NCBI GenBank assembly: GCA_002305805.1
Contig: DBQY01000009.1
Coordinates: forward strand, 228,948 to 292,947
DNA from: Atopobium sp. UBA1382
Lineage (GTDB): Bacteria > Actinomycetota > Coriobacteriia > Coriobacteriales > Atopobiaceae
Direction of reading: 5' to 3'
Length of the DNA: 64,000 nt
Shown: positions 7,574-16,889 of the stretch, in pieces
How the letters are laid out: each line of letters starts with the position of its first letter
Position numbering within the stretch: position 1 is the first letter of the stretch
Notes under the pieces: generated by a model
What the model was told of the DNA's origin: nothing
The model's database searches: none
Seen by the model: only the letters and a program-made list of their open reading frames with translations
Made by a program: the position numbers and the translations under genes

Positions 7574-8950
7574 TCACACATCGCCCAGCAGCACGCGCGA
7601 ACACTCGCGGACACAGAGCAGGTAGTACAGGGCAAGAAGCCCGAGCGTGCCCACGACCGAGCACACCGCGATGGCGAGAAACACCTCGTCCGACACGCCA
7701 CCCGCGAGCTGGCGCACCAGGAGCAGGCCAAAGCAGTCGTGCACCACCGCGAGCGCCGCGGGCAGCACGAAGGCGACGCCCACCTGTGCCCGCACGGCGC
7801 CGCGCGCCTCCCGCGCGTCCGTCCCAAGCGCCATGAGCGTGGCGTAGGCGCGCCTACCGTCCGCGGCCTGGCTCACCTGCTGCAGCGCGAGCACCGCCGC
7901 AGCAGCCACGAGGAACGCCTCCCCGTAGAAGATCCCCACGTAGCCGATCGGTGCGAGCGACGCCTCCGCCAGCGCCCCCGGGTCCGCGAGCCCGGCCGCG
8001 CGCTGCCCCACTGAGAACAGGAGCCCCGCGCAGATCATGCAGACCGCGCAAGCCACGAGCACGCACGTACACGAGAGCGCCTGGCACCCCGTGGACACAT
8101 GGCCCTCCACCTGCCGCAGCGTGAAGGCGCGGAGCCCCTCCCAGTAGCAGGAGCCACGACGAACGCGACCGGGCACGCCCGTCGCCACCAGCCGAAAGAC
8201 AAGCGAGGTGGCCACGTAGGCCGCCCACCCCATCGGTAGGATCGCAAGCACAAAGAGCCCGGGCTGCACCACGCACGAGCCCCACACCACGGCGAGAAGG
8301 ACCACGGCGCCCGCCGCCTGCGCGCGCGTCACGCCGCGGTGCGTTGTGAAAGCGAGTCGCTCCGGCGCCCGGTCGTGCTCAACGAGCTCCACGAGCGGCC
8401 GGCGCAGCACGTCAACCACGGAGAGCGCAATCGCCAGCCCCTCGATCCCAGCGAACCACGCGCACGCGTCAAGCGCGGCTGCAGGCGAGAAGGACCAGGC
8501 AAGCTGCCACGGCACGCCGAAGACGAACGCCGCCACCGCGCCGAAGGCCGGCGACGCCACGACGCCGAGCGCGAGCCCCGCCGCCAGCGCCGCGAGCCCC
8601 ACGAGCGCGCCCTCCGCCGCGAGAATCGCCGCGAGTGCGGGCGCGCGCATGCCAAGCAGCGCATACGTCCCGAACTCCCGCGAGCGCCGGCGCACGATGA
8701 AGCGCGTGGCGTATGCCACGAGCACGGCAAAGACGAGCACCACAAAGACCGAGAAGGCGCCCGTGACGTCGCGCGCCTTGTGGATGACCTCGAGCTGCGA
8801 GCTCGTGAGCGGCATTGCCAGAAGGTAGTCGCCCGAGGCATTGAAGGCGTAGAGCAGGCACGTGGCAAAGGCGAGCGTGACGAGATAGACCGAGTAGTCG
8901 CGCGCGCAGCGCGAGACGTTGCCGAGCGCGACGCGCAGGGTGATGGGCAT
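7574..8950 (-). CDS. FtsX-like ABC transporter permease, orphan
   Basis: This 458-residue membrane protein carries about eight helices. It has the FtsX/MacB-like features of the BceB-type permeases: an N-terminal helix (LVTLAFATCLLYAFNASGDY), then the RRRSREFGTYALLGMRAPALA motif that follows the second helix and is characteristic of FtsX permeases. Such proteins export or sense peptides and antibiotics with a MacB-like ATPase. No ATPase or two-component system is adjacent, so the partner must be elsewhere or is lost. The length is short for BceB, which usually has over 600 residues and a large extracellular loop. Confidence 0.8.
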   Translation of the reverse strand: MPITLRVALGNVSRCARDYSVYLVTLAFATCLLYAFNASGDYLLAMPLTSSQLEVIHKARDVTGAFSVFVVLVFAVLVAYATRFIVRRRSREFGTYALLGMRAPALAAILAAEGALVGLAALAAGLALGVVASPAFGAVAAFVFGVPWQLAWSFSPAAALDACAWFAGIEGLAIALSVVDVLRRPLVELVEHDRAPERLAFTTHRGVTRAQAAGAVVLLAVVWGSCVVQPGLFVLAILPMGWAAYVATSLVFRLVATGVPGRVRRGSCYWEGLRAFTLRQVEGHVSTGCQALSCTCVLVACAVCMICAGLLFSVGQRAAGLADPGALAEASLAPIGYVGIFYGEAFLVAAAAVLALQQVSQAADGRRAYATLMALGTDAREARGAVRAQVGVAFVLPAALAVVHDCFGLLLVRQLAGGVSDEVFLAIAVCSVVGTLGLLALYYLLCVRECSRVLLGDV

Positions 8951-9172
8951 GACGGCTCCTTCCGGCCGGCGTCGGTTACAGCCCCATCGTCCTTCTCGCC
9001 CGCCCGACGTGCCATCGCCCGGACTTATGCTCCCCTAACGGTTTCGCAAGGTTACCTGCCGTAAACTGGGACTCTACCAACGGTCGAGCCAACTCAACTG
9101 GCGGTCGGTTGAGCGCGGGGTGGCGTCGCATGACGATGTCCCTGCCAGACGGACCCCAGCGAAAGGACCATC

Positions 9173-9583
9173 ATGACCAAGCAGACCTTTGACGCCACCA
9201 TCTCCGCCCTGCGCAAGGAGAAGGGCCTGACGCAGCTCGAGCTCGCCCGGCAGATGGGCGTCACGGACAAGGCCGTGAGCAAGTGGGAGCGCAATCTGTC
9301 GTTTCCGGACGTGGCGTCGCTGCCCAAGCTGGCCGAGGTGCTCGGCACCTCGGTGGACGAGCTGCTCGAGGTGAAGACGGCAGCGCAGGAGGAGCCGACG
9401 GGGTCCCGCGTGCCCGCGCTCGCGGAGCTTGTCCTCAAGGCGGTCGCGCTCGCCATGGGCGTGGGCGTGACCGCGCTCACCGTCATGGACGAGGTGGAGC
9501 CGAGAAACGCGCTCGGGCTCCTGGGCATCTGCGTCGCGTGCCTCGCGCTCACCCAGCTCATGCACAGCCCCGATCCGGAGTGA
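9173..9583 (+). CDS. XRE-family regulator with C-terminal membrane helices
   Basis: The 136-residue protein has a Cro/C1 helix-turn-helix (ISALRKEKGLTQLELARQMG, then VTDKAVSKWERNLSFPDVAS) in residues 8-65. Two hydrophobic segments follow (about residues 85-105 and 112-130), suggesting a membrane-tethered regulator. An AAGGA site lies before the ATG. The stop codon falls inside a palindrome (9581-9609) that probably acts as a shared terminator with thiD. The target genes are not evident; the adjacent FtsX-like permease is on the opposite strand and could be controlled by it. Confidence 0.85.
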   Translation: MTKQTFDATISALRKEKGLTQLELARQMGVTDKAVSKWERNLSFPDVASLPKLAEVLGTSVDELLEVKTAAQEEPTGSRVPALAELVLKAVALAMGVGVTALTVMDEVEPRNALGLLGICVACLALTQLMHSPDPE

Positions 9584-9609
9584 TACAAAGGGACTGTCCC
9601 TTCGTATCA
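9581..9609. terminator. GGGACTGTCCC-type palindrome between convergent genes
   Basis: A near-perfect 29-bp palindrome centred on GGGACTGTCCC contains the TGA stop of the upstream regulator and ends at the thiD stop. It belongs to a family of four similar palindromes in the window (also 16844, 27616, 31387). It probably ends both transcripts. Confidence 0.7.
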
Positions 9610-10434
9610 TTACGCACGGTAGCGCCACATGTGGTCCACGGGCCCGGAACCATGCCCCAGGTCCAGACCGGAAGAGAGCGCACCGGTGAGGTAGTCCTTC
9701 GCACGCGACACCGCCTCGGGCAGCGCGAGGCCCTCCGTCAGGCCACAGGCGATGGCGCTCGAGAGCGTGCAACCCGTGCCATGGGTGTTCCCGGTCTCCA
9801 CGCGCGGGGCGCGCAGCCACGTCACGCGCGACGTCCCCCCAGACTCTGCGGGCTCTACCAGCACGTCATTGGCGTCCGCCACGCCATGACCGCCCTTGAC
9901 GAGCACGGCGCAGCCCAGGCGCTCGGCAAGCGCGAGCGCGGCCGCCTCCTGTTCCGCCTCAGAACGCACCGGCTCGCCGAGAAGCGCCTCCGCCTCAGGG
10001 ATGTTGGGCGTGATCACGCGCGCGAGCGGCAGCAGGCGCCCCACGAGCGCCCCCGCCGCGCCGTCGTCTATGAGACGCGCGCCCGACGTGGCCACCATCA
10101 CCGGGTCCACGACCACGTTCTCGGCGCCCCAGTGCTCGAGCCGCTCCGCTATGGCTTCGACGATCGCCGCGGAGGACACCATGCCCACCTTGACCGCGGC
10201 GGGCGGGATGTCCTCGAAGACGGCGTCGATCTGCTCGGCCACCATCTGGAGCGTGGCCTCCATGACGTCGCGCACGCCACAGGTGTTCTGCGCCGTGAGC
10301 GCGGTTATCGCGGTCTCGGCAAAAAGCCCGTGCGCGGCGATGGTCTTGATGTCCGCCTGGATGCCCGCGCCTCCGCTCGAGTCCGAGCCGGCGATCGCGA
10401 GCACCGCGGGAACGCTCCAGCTCCCCGTGTTCAT
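9610..10434 (-). CDS. thiD: Hydroxymethylpyrimidine/phosphomethylpyrimidine kinase
   Basis: The 274-residue product is a ribokinase-fold HMP(-P) kinase: AIAGSDSSGGAGIQADIKT at residues 13-31 is the substrate-binding signature, QNTCGV follows in the lid, and ETGNTHGTGCTLSSAIA near residue 215 is the anion-hole and catalytic segment. It phosphorylates HMP and HMP-P to HMP-PP for thiamine phosphate synthase. The start at 10434 follows AGGGGG. It is the last gene of the thiamine operon and ends at the palindrome at 9581-9609. Confidence 0.96.
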   Translation of the reverse strand: MNTGSWSVPAVLAIAGSDSSGGAGIQADIKTIAAHGLFAETAITALTAQNTCGVRDVMEATLQMVAEQIDAVFEDIPPAAVKVGMVSSAAIVEAIAERLEHWGAENVVVDPVMVATSGARLIDDGAAGALVGRLLPLARVITPNIPEAEALLGEPVRSEAEQEAAALALAERLGCAVLVKGGHGVADANDVLVEPAESGGTSRVTWLRAPRVETGNTHGTGCTLSSAIACGLTEGLALPEAVSRAKDYLTGALSSGLDLGHGSGPVDHMWRYRA

Positions 10435-10442
10435 GAGACCCC

Positions 10443-11138
10443 CTATCTCGACCCGACGGCGTCCGCGGCAAGGCGGCGCAGCTCGCGCGTTACGGCCTCG
10501 ATGTCCTCGGCGGCAAAGATCGCCGAGACCACCGCCGCGCCGGCGACGCCCGTCCCCGAGAGCGAGGGCAGCGTGCGCGTGCTCACGCCCCCGATGGCCG
10601 TCACCGGGATATCCACGGCGGCGCAGATGCGCGCGAGGCCCTCGAGGGACACGGCCACGGTGTCGGACTTGGTGGACGTCCCAAACAGCGCCCCCACGCC
10701 CAGGTAGTCGGCACCGGCCGCCTGAGCGGCGAGCGCCTCCTCCACCGTGTGGGCCGAGACCCCCACGATGGCGTCCGGCCCGAGCGCCTCGCGCGCGGCG
10801 GCGCACGTCGTGTCAGACTGCCCCACGTGCACGCCGTCCGCGCCGCTGCGCCGGGCCGCCTCCACGTCGTCGTCGATCACGAGGGGCACGCCTGCCGCAC
10901 GGCAGAGGGGCAGGAGCTGTCGCGCCTCCGCCACAATCTCGTCTGTCGAGAGGCCCTTCTCGCGAAGCTGCACGAAGGTGGCTCCGCCCGCGACCGCCGC
11001 GCGGACGCAGTCCACGAGCGAACGCCCCCTGAGCCAGGAGCGATCCGTCACCGCGTAGAGCAGCATGCCGCGACGGATGTCGGCGGGCGAGAAGGACCCG
11101 CGGACGACGGGTCCCACATCCATGTGATTGGCGTCCAT
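10443..11138 (-). CDS. thiE: Thiamine phosphate synthase
   Basis: The 231-residue TIM-barrel protein carries the ThiE landmarks: YAVTDRSWLRGRSL at the start of the barrel, FVQLREKG for pyrophosphate binding, DGVHVGQSD in the middle and PVTAIGGVS near the C-terminus. It couples HMP-PP and thiazole phosphate to thiamine phosphate. A 25-residue N-terminal extension precedes the barrel; the start MDANHMD at 11138 is the only one with suitable upstream purines. It sits 8 bp upstream of thiD. A second, divergent ThiE-fold gene precedes it (11162-11725). Confidence 0.95.
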   Translation of the reverse strand: MDANHMDVGPVVRGSFSPADIRRGMLLYAVTDRSWLRGRSLVDCVRAAVAGGATFVQLREKGLSTDEIVAEARQLLPLCRAAGVPLVIDDDVEAARRSGADGVHVGQSDTTCAAAREALGPDAIVGVSAHTVEEALAAQAAGADYLGVGALFGTSTKSDTVAVSLEGLARICAAVDIPVTAIGGVSTRTLPSLSGTGVAGAAVVSAIFAAEDIEAVTRELRRLAADAVGSR

Positions 11139-11161
11139 GAGGGGCGTCTCCTTTCCTGGGC

Positions 11162-11725
11162 TCACGCCATGGCGTCGGACATGCGGACAGCACCGGCGGC
11201 ACCGACGGCGCGGACGGCAGACTCGGTGGCGTCGGTGATGCCGCCGAGGGCGAACACCGGCACATGGGCCACAGCGATGACCTGCTCGAGAAACGCGACC
11301 CCGCGGCCCGGGAGCGGCTTGCATGACGGCGCAAAGACGGGGCTCGCCACAAGGTAGTCGGCGCCGAGCCCCTCGGCAACCGCCACCTCGTCCACCTCGT
11401 GCACGTTGGTACCGACGAGGTCAAACCCCTCCGGGCGGCCGTCACGCCCAAGCGCGGGCAGCGGCAGGTGCAGGCGCGACGCGCCGGCCTCACGGGCGGC
11501 GAGCACGTGGCCGTGGGCGATAAAGGCGACGCCCGCGCGGTCGCAGGCCGCCATGACCTCGCGGGCAAGCGCAGCGTACGCACCGTCGTCCAGGTCCTTC
11601 TCGCGCATGATGAGCGCGTCGTAGGCACCGGCGACCCGCGCCACCTGCTCGGGCAGCGGCCGCGCGCAGCGGCGCCGGTCCGTCATGGCAACGCGCAGGA
11701 AGCCGCCATCAAAGAGCGATCCCAT
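11162..11725 (-). CDS. TenI/ThiE-fold protein (second paralogue)
   Basis: This 187-residue protein has the thiamine-phosphate-synthase/TenI barrel: MREKDLDDGAYAALAREV matches the K-loop, then GADYLVASPVFAP with KPLPGRG, and VPVFALGGITD close to the C-terminus. It departs from ThiE at the middle motif (HLPLPALG in place of HVGQ). In bacteria such short paralogues next to thiH or thiG are often TenI, the thiazole tautomerase. Its place directly after thiH fits a role in thiazole maturation. A second synthase is the alternative. Confidence 0.8.
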   Translation of the reverse strand: MGSLFDGGFLRVAMTDRRRCARPLPEQVARVAGAYDALIMREKDLDDGAYAALAREVMAACDRAGVAFIAHGHVLAAREAGASRLHLPLPALGRDGRPEGFDLVGTNVHEVDEVAVAEGLGADYLVASPVFAPSCKPLPGRGVAFLEQVIAVAHVPVFALGGITDATESAVRAVGAAGAVRMSDAMA

Positions 11726-11733
11726 AGGCGCCC

Positions 11734-13002
11734 TCACACCAGAACATGGTCGTTCATGACCGGCTCGAGCCCCATGTCGCGCATGGCGGCGCACATCTCG
11801 GCCAGGCTGCGGCCGTCGTCGATCTCAAACTGGTCGTCGCCCTCCTCAGCCTGGTGCGCGTGCTCGCCGATGCCCGTGGACACGCCGGCCGAGACCTTGG
11901 TGGCCGTAATCGTGGCCACGTGGTCGCGGAAGCGCGCCGACTCGCGCGACGAGACCGTGACGCCAGCGAAGGGCATGAACAGGCGGTAGGCGCAGATAAC
12001 CTGCAGGAGCTGTGCCTCGCTCACGTGCGGCCCGTTAGGCGTGACGGCGCCCGCGGCGGGACGCAGGCGCGGGCACGAGAAGGAGATCTCCGCGTGCGGG
12101 TAGGCCCGGCTCACGTAGTAGGCGTGCAGCGCGCAGGCGAGCGCGTCACGGCGAAACTCCGAGAGGCCAAGCAGCGGCGCGAAAGCCACGCCGCGCATGC
12201 CGCCCCTGAGGGCCCGCTCCTGCGCCTCGAAGCGGTAGGGCATGATGCGCTTGCGGCCGCGCAGGTGGAGCTTGGCGTAGCGCACCGGGTCATAGGTCTC
12301 CTGGAACACGGTCACGAAGTCCGCGCCGGCCTCGTGCAGGCGCGCGTAGTCGGCCACGTTGGCGGGGTACACCTCGACGCCAACATTCCTGAAGCGCGCT
12401 GCCGCGAGCTCGCAGGCGCGTGCGATGTAGTCCACGTCCGACGTCACCGGGTCCTCGCCGGTGAGCAGCAGGATCTCCTCCTGGCCCGTGGCGGCGATGG
12501 CGTCGAGCTCGGCGATGGTCTGCCCCTCGTCCAGGCGGGCGCGACGGATGCCGCTCTCGCAGTTGAAGCCGCAGTACACGCAGCGGTTCTCGCAGTAGTT
12601 TGCCAAGTAGAGCGGCGTGAAGAACTGGATGTTTGTGCCAAACCAGCGCACGCGCTCGGCCCGGGCCCGCTCGGCCATCTCCTCGAGGAAGGGCTCGGCC
12701 GCGGGCGACACGAGCACGCCGAAGTCGGCGGGCTCCACCACGTCGGCGTCGAGCACGCGGCGCACGTCGGCGGCGGTCACGGCGTCGGGGTCGTAGGCCT
12801 CCACGGCGTCGAGCACGCGGTCGAACATGCCGTTGTCCAGGACGTCCATGTCGGGCAGGAAGGTCATGGTGTCCAGGCCGTAGTCGGTGTGGATGGCGTG
12901 CGCCATGTCCTTCTCGTCCATGGAGACGATGCGCCGGCAGCGCTTGCCCACGGGTACGGTCTCAGGCCCCACTACCTGCACGTTCTTCTCGTCCGCGCTC
13001 AT
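11734..13002 (-). CDS. thiH: 2-iminoacetate synthase (radical SAM)
   Basis: The 422-residue radical SAM enzyme has [10 protein letters not shown] (C-x3-C-x2-C) binding the 4Fe-4S cluster near residue 125. It cleaves tyrosine to dehydroglycine for the thiazole ring. ThiH instead of the oxygen-dependent glycine oxidase ThiO indicates an anaerobic pathway. The [20 protein letters not shown] segment and the final [12 protein letters not shown] are typical of ThiH. The start overlaps the thiG stop as ATGA (12999-13002) after a strong GGAGGAGG site. Confidence 0.95.
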   Translation of the reverse strand: MSADEKNVQVVGPETVPVGKRCRRIVSMDEKDMAHAIHTDYGLDTMTFLPDMDVLDNGMFDRVLDAVEAYDPDAVTAADVRRVLDADVVEPADFGVLVSPAAEPFLEEMAERARAERVRWFGTNIQFFTPLYLANYCENRCVYCGFNCESGIRRARLDEGQTIAELDAIAATGQEEILLLTGEDPVTSDVDYIARACELAAARFRNVGVEVYPANVADYARLHEAGADFVTVFQETYDPVRYAKLHLRGRKRIMPYRFEAQERALRGGMRGVAFAPLLGLSEFRRDALACALHAYYVSRAYPHAEISFSCPRLRPAAGAVTPNGPHVSEAQLLQVICAYRLFMPFAGVTVSSRESARFRDHVATITATKVSAGVSTGIGEHAHQAEEGDDQFEIDDGRSLAEMCAAMRDMGLEPVMNDHVLV

Positions 13003-13811
13003 CTGGCCTCCTCCCCCAGAAATCCGGTGAGCGGGCTCGAGGCCTCGCCCGCGCCGGCGAGCACGCGACCGGGACCCGCAAGGAACGCCGCGCGACCGGC
13101 CCGCACCGCGTCGCCAAAGGCGCGCGCCATGAGCGGGATGTTGCCGGCGGTGGCCACGGCCGTGTTGGCCATGACGGCAGCCGCGCCCATCTCCATGGCC
13201 TCGCACGCCTGCGACGGGCGCCCGATGCCCGCGTCCACGATCACCGGCAGGTCAATCTCCTCTATGAGGATGCGGATGAAGTCCCGCGTCACCAAGCCGC
13301 GGTTGGAGCCGATGGGCGCGCCGAGAGGCATGACGGCGGCCGCGCCCGCGCTCACCAGGTCGCGCGCGACGTTGAGGTCGGGGTACATGTACGGCAGCAC
13401 CGTGAAGCCCTCGCTCGCCAGCATGTCGGTGGCGCGGACGGTCTCTGCGTTGTCGGGCAGGAGGTAGCGCGCGTCGCGGATGACCTCGACCTTGACGAAG
13501 TCGCCGCAGCCGAGCTCACGCGCGAGGCGGGCGATGCGCACGGCCTCCTCCGCCGTGCGGGCGCCCGAGGTGTTGGGCAGAAGCGTCACGCCCTCGGGCA
13601 CGGCATCGAGGATGCTCCCCTCCTGATTGGTGTTGGCGCGGCGAACAGCAAGGGTCACGATCTGCGCGCCCGCGTCCTCCACGGCCGCCCTGACCACGTC
13701 GAGCCTGAACTTACCCGACCCCAGGATGAAGCGCGACGCAAACTCCTTGCCGCCGAGGGTCCAGGTGTCCGCGCTGGGCGCGACGGCGCCCGATGCGATG
13801 TGCTCTGTCAT
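12999..13811 (-). CDS. thiG: Thiazole synthase
   Basis: The 270-residue barrel enzyme starts its core with [15 protein letters not shown] and has FVKVEVIRD, whose lysine forms the Schiff base with 1-deoxyxylulose 5-phosphate, followed by [10 protein letters not shown] and [17 protein letters not shown] near the C-terminus. It assembles the thiazole carboxylate from DXP, ThiS thiocarboxylate and dehydroglycine. It is translationally coupled to thiH. A 92-bp gap separates it from thiF, the largest inside this operon, with no clear promoter. Confidence 0.96.
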   Translation of the reverse strand: MTEHIASGAVAPSADTWTLGGKEFASRFILGSGKFRLDVVRAAVEDAGAQIVTLAVRRANTNQEGSILDAVPEGVTLLPNTSGARTAEEAVRIARLARELGCGDFVKVEVIRDARYLLPDNAETVRATDMLASEGFTVLPYMYPDLNVARDLVSAGAAAVMPLGAPIGSNRGLVTRDFIRILIEEIDLPVIVDAGIGRPSQACEAMEMGAAAVMANTAVATAGNIPLMARAFGDAVRAGRAAFLAGPGRVLAGAGEASSPLTGFLGEEAR

Positions 13812-13903
13812 GGTGCTTCCTTTCGTTGATGGGCGTCGCGGGCGCTGGGCCCCGCAAAACAGGTCGGCCCGCGGCGCGTTTGGTTGCCAGATAACCGGGG
13901 ACG

Positions 13904-14569
13904 TCAGGAGCCCTCGAGCCCCAGGACGATCCTCACGGCGAGAAGAGCCTGCTGGGCGGCGCAGAGCGCGACGCGCGGGGCGAGAAGCGCCCCGGTCGCC
14001 CCGACGTCCGACGAGCCGTCGCCGCAGACGTAGAAGCGCCGGCTCACCCGCCTCGTGACGATCTCGCTCGCCGGGCCCGCGCCCGCCATGCCGTTGCCGG
14101 CGACGAGCACGGGACCCTCGGGCAGGGTGAGGAGCTCCTCGGCGAGAAGCGCCTTGGCCTCGGGGTCGTCGAAGGCCTCGCAGACGATGTCGCACCCCTC
14201 GAAGATCACCCGGGCGTTCTCGGGCGTGACGCGGGTGCGCAGCGCACGCACGCGCGTGCCCGAGCCGACGGCGCGGAGCTGCTCGGCGAGCGCCTCGACC
14301 TTGGGACGGCCCAGATGCTCGCGGAAGTAGTGCTGACGGTTGAGGTTGCCCTCGTCAACCACGTCAAAGTCGGCGACAACGAGCTCGCCCACCCCGCTGC
14401 GCGCAAGCATGACGGCGATGTTGGAGCCGAGCCCGCCCGCCCCTGCGATCCCGATGCGCGCCGCGCGCAGGCGCTCCCGCGCCTCGTGCCCGATACGGCG
14501 CTCGAGGGCGTCGGGGAGAGCGTCCCCCACGACGGCACCGCTCCTCTCGACGTCCCTCTCCCCCGCCAT
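13904..14569 (-). CDS. thiF: ThiS adenylyltransferase ThiF (short form)
   Basis: The 221-residue E1-like protein has the nucleotide-binding [20 protein letters not shown] at residues 39-58 and [15 protein letters not shown], in which the aspartate and arginine contact ATP. It adenylates the C-terminal glycine of ThiS. It is shorter than E. coli ThiF and lacks the paired CxxC zinc motif, which matches the ThiF family 2 found with thiH in anaerobes. Its ATG shares one base with the thiS stop (TGATG), so the two are coupled. Confidence 0.93.
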   Translation of the reverse strand: MAGERDVERSGAVVGDALPDALERRIGHEARERLRAARIGIAGAGGLGSNIAVMLARSGVGELVVADFDVVDEGNLNRQHYFREHLGRPKVEALAEQLRAVGSGTRVRALRTRVTPENARVIFEGCDIVCEAFDDPEAKALLAEELLTLPEGPVLVAGNGMAGAGPASEIVTRRVSRRFYVCGDGSSDVGATGALLAPRVALCAAQQALLAVRIVLGLEGS

Positions 14570-14766
14570 CAGCCGCCTCCCACGAAGCGGACGACCTCGA
14601 GCGCGTCCTCGGCCGTCAGCCGGCGGGCGTCGAACTCGGCACGGGGAAGAATCTCCCCGTTGAGCTCGCACGCCACGCGGGCACGCTCGTATCCCATCTG
14701 CTTCAGCACCTCGGCGACGGTCCGGCCGTCGGCCTCGGGCGCGGTCCTGCCGTTTATCTGTGCCAT
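14569..14766 (-). CDS. thiS: Sulfur carrier protein ThiS
   Basis: This 65-residue ubiquitin-like protein ends VRFVGGG, giving the C-terminal Gly-Gly that is adenylated by ThiF and converted to a thiocarboxylate. The N-terminus (MAQINGRTAPEADGRTVAEV) and the LNGEILPR segment fit the beta-grasp family. It lies between thiC and thiF, 9 bp after thiC. Confidence 0.93.
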   Translation of the reverse strand: MAQINGRTAPEADGRTVAEVLKQMGYERARVACELNGEILPRAEFDARRLTAEDALEVVRFVGGG

Positions 14767-14775
14767 GGCAGCCCC

Positions 14776-16137
14776 CTATTCCAGGTCGAGGTCGATCGTG
14801 GTGCCCTCGAAGACCTTGTTCACCGTGCGGACGGCGCACATCTTGCCGCACATGGTGCAGGTCCCCTCCGTCGAGGCGGGCGAGGCCTCGTGGCGCGCAC
14901 GGGCCGTGTCCGGGTCGAGCGCATAGTCCCACATCTCGCCCCAGGCCAGGCGCCGCCGGGCGTCGCCCATGCGGTCATCCGCCTCGCGCGCGCCGGGCAC
15001 GCCCTTGGCGATGTCCGCCGCGTGCGCGGCAATCCGGGTGGCGATAAGACCGTCGAGCACGTCCTTTGCGTCGGGCAGGCAGAGGTGCTCGGCCGGTGTC
15101 ACGTAGCAGAGGAAGTCTGCCCCGGCGCTCGCCGAGATGGCGCCGCCGATGGCCGCCGTGATGTGGTCGTAGCCCACGCCCACGTCCGTCACGAGCGGGC
15201 CGAGCACGTAGTACGGCGCGCCGTGGCAGAGGCGCTTCTCCATCGTCACGTTGGCGGCGATCTCGTTGATGGCCATGTGACCAGGGCCCTCGATCATGAC
15301 CTGCACGCCCGCGTCCCAGGCGCGCTTCGTGAGCTTGCCGAGCTCGATCATCTCGGCCGTCTCGGCGGCGTCGTTGGCGTCGAAGAGGCAGCCCGGCCGG
15401 CACGAGTCGCCCAGCGAGATGGTCACGTCGTACTCGTGACAGATCTCGAGCACCTCGTCGTAGTGCTCGTAGAAGGGGTTCTCGTTGCCCGTGACCTCCA
15501 TCCAGCCAAACAGCAGCGACCCGCCGCGGCTGACGATGTTCATGAGGCGCCCGGTCTCCTTGAAGGTCTCGATCACGCGGCGGTTGATGCCGCAATGGAT
15601 GGTGAGGAAGTCCACGCCGTCCTCCGCGTGGGCGCGCACCGTGGCGAGAAGGTCCTCGGCGGTGAGCTCCACGAGCGGCTTCTCCATGTAGCCGATGGCG
15701 TCGTACATGGGGACGGTGCCCACCATGAGCGGCGTGCGCTCCACGAGCTGCTGCCGGAAGAAGCGGGTCTTGCCGGAGTTGGAAAGGTCCATGATGGCGT
15801 CCGCGCCGTACTTCTCGGCCGTCCCGACCTTCTCCCACTCCATGCTGGCGTCCGCCACGTCCCCGGAGATGCCGAGGTTGACGTTGACCTTGGTGGAGAG
15901 GCCCGCGCCCACGCCGCGCGGCACGAGGCCCTTCTCGAGATGGCGAACGTTGGCCGGGATGGCGATGCGCCCCGCCGCCACGCCCGCGCGGACGAACTCC
16001 GGGTCTCGGCGCTCCGCCTCCGCCACGGCGCGCATCTCGGGCGTGATCTGCCCGGCGCGGGCGTAGTCGAGCTGCGTGACGAGGTTCTTCTCGCCGCGCG
16101 GTGTCTGTCCGCCCAATTTCTCTACAGCTGTGCTCAT
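14776..16137 (-). CDS. thiC: Phosphomethylpyrimidine synthase
   Basis: The 453-residue radical SAM enzyme converts aminoimidazole ribotide to HMP-P. The sequence shows KVNVNLGISGD, the SNSGKTRFF and GTVPMYDA motifs, and near the C-terminus TCTMCGKMCAVR, the CxxC...C cluster-binding motif special to ThiC. It lacks the long N-terminal domain of proteobacterial ThiC, as in many anaerobes. The start MSTAVEKLGG at 16137 lies just downstream of a TPP riboswitch. It leads an eight-gene operon. Confidence 0.97.
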   Translation of the reverse strand: MSTAVEKLGGQTPRGEKNLVTQLDYARAGQITPEMRAVAEAERRDPEFVRAGVAAGRIAIPANVRHLEKGLVPRGVGAGLSTKVNVNLGISGDVADASMEWEKVGTAEKYGADAIMDLSNSGKTRFFRQQLVERTPLMVGTVPMYDAIGYMEKPLVELTAEDLLATVRAHAEDGVDFLTIHCGINRRVIETFKETGRLMNIVSRGGSLLFGWMEVTGNENPFYEHYDEVLEICHEYDVTISLGDSCRPGCLFDANDAAETAEMIELGKLTKRAWDAGVQVMIEGPGHMAINEIAANVTMEKRLCHGAPYYVLGPLVTDVGVGYDHITAAIGGAISASAGADFLCYVTPAEHLCLPDAKDVLDGLIATRIAAHAADIAKGVPGAREADDRMGDARRRLAWGEMWDYALDPDTARARHEASPASTEGTCTMCGKMCAVRTVNKVFEGTTIDLDLE

Positions 16138-16146
16138 GCGCAAAAC

Positions 16147-16236
16147 TCCCTCCGTTGGCATTACCCATGTCAGGTTCCTCGGGTCGGGGCGGGCGCGCCC
16201 CCTCTCAGCCTGCCGTCCTGCAAGCTCCCCGCGCTA
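16147..16236 (-). promoter_or_regulatory. TPP (thi-box) riboswitch
   Basis: On the minus strand the region reads CGGGGAGC, then CTGAGAGGG, a variable GC-rich hairpin, GACCCGAGGAACCTGA and finally GGGTAATGCCAACGGAGGGA. These are the conserved helices and the CUGAGA and ACCUGA-type strands of the thiamine pyrophosphate riboswitch. It ends about 10 nt before the thiC start, so it probably controls translation initiation of the operon. Confidence 0.96.
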
Positions 16237-16353
16237 TGCGATTGTTCCGGCGGCGCGAAGTCCGCCTGCGGCAAGTATAGCGCTCCCCCAGGACGTGCGC
16301 TCGCGCAGACAAAAGGTGGCCGCAGCGGGGCAAACGGCGTGTCGAGAAAAACT

Positions 16354-16413
16354 TTGACCTTCTCGCTTGCACTGTGTATAGGTGTGTATATACTGTACTT
16401 ACCGGGTATACAC
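16354..16413 (+). promoter_or_regulatory. Promoter and operator of the GntR-ABC operon
   Basis: A TTGACC box (16354-16359) precedes a TATA-type -10 region near 16376-16381. Two direct GTGTATA copies (16374-16380 and 16384-16390) and an inverted GTATACAC (16406-16413) overlap and follow it. YtrA-type GntR repressors bind such GTGTAT/ATACAC repeats at their own promoters, so this is a likely autoregulatory operator. Confidence 0.65.
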
Positions 16414-16463
16414 GGTCGGCCCGCAGGAGACGTCCTGGCGGGCCAGCACGGAAGGACGACGGC

Positions 16464-16832
16464 TTGGACATCATCATCTCTAGTTCGAGCGGCAGGCCCA
16501 TCTACGAGCAGATAACCGACCAGATCAAGTCGGCGATCGTGACGGGCCAGCTCGCGGAGGGCGAGCAGCTCCCCTCGATTCGCGCCCTGGCCAACAGCCT
16601 GCGCGTGAGCGCGATAACCACCAAGCGCGCCTACGCGGACCTGGAGGCAGCGGGGCTGATCGAGACGGTGCAGGGCAAGGGCACCTACGTCGCCGGCGGA
16701 AACGCCGAGCTCATCCGCGAGGAGCAGATGAGGGAGGTCGAGGGTCTTCTCGCCAAGGCCGTGGAGCGCGGACGGACGATCGGCCTCACCGACGACGAGC
16801 TGTCCGAGATGTTCGCCCTGGTACTGGAGTAA
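16464..16832 (+). CDS. GntR family regulator, YtrA subfamily
   Basis: The 122-residue protein has the GntR winged helix (RPIYEQITDQIKSAIVTGQL, SIRALANSLRVSAITTKRAY, LEAAGLIETVQGKGTYV) and a short C-terminal helical region typical of the YtrA type, with no ligand-binding domain. It starts with TTG at 16464 after GGAAGG. It is followed by an ABC ATPase and permease, the standard YtrA arrangement in which the repressor is relieved by cell-wall antibiotics or similar signals. Confidence 0.92.
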   Translation: MDIIISSSSGRPIYEQITDQIKSAIVTGQLAEGEQLPSIRALANSLRVSAITTKRAYADLEAAGLIETVQGKGTYVAGGNAELIREEQMREVEGLLAKAVERGRTIGLTDDELSEMFALVLE

Positions 16833-16843
16833 CGCGCAGAAAG

Positions 16844-16876
16844 TGATTCAAAAGGGGTCTGTCCCCTTTTGAATCA
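16844..16876. repeat. GGGGTCTGTCCCC-type palindrome
   Basis: A 33-bp near-perfect palindrome (TGATTCAAAAGGGG to its complement) lies between the regulator stop and the ATPase start. It is the second of four related palindromes in the window. Within an operon it may act as an attenuator or a processing site. Confidence 0.75.
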
Positions 16877-16889
16877 GAAAGGACGTCAC

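Noticed and set aside
11746..16515. Long plus-strand frames (for example 573 and 541 codons) opposite the thiamine genes
   Set aside because: These are shadows of thiH, thiG and thiC. They have no ribosome sites or recognisable domains.
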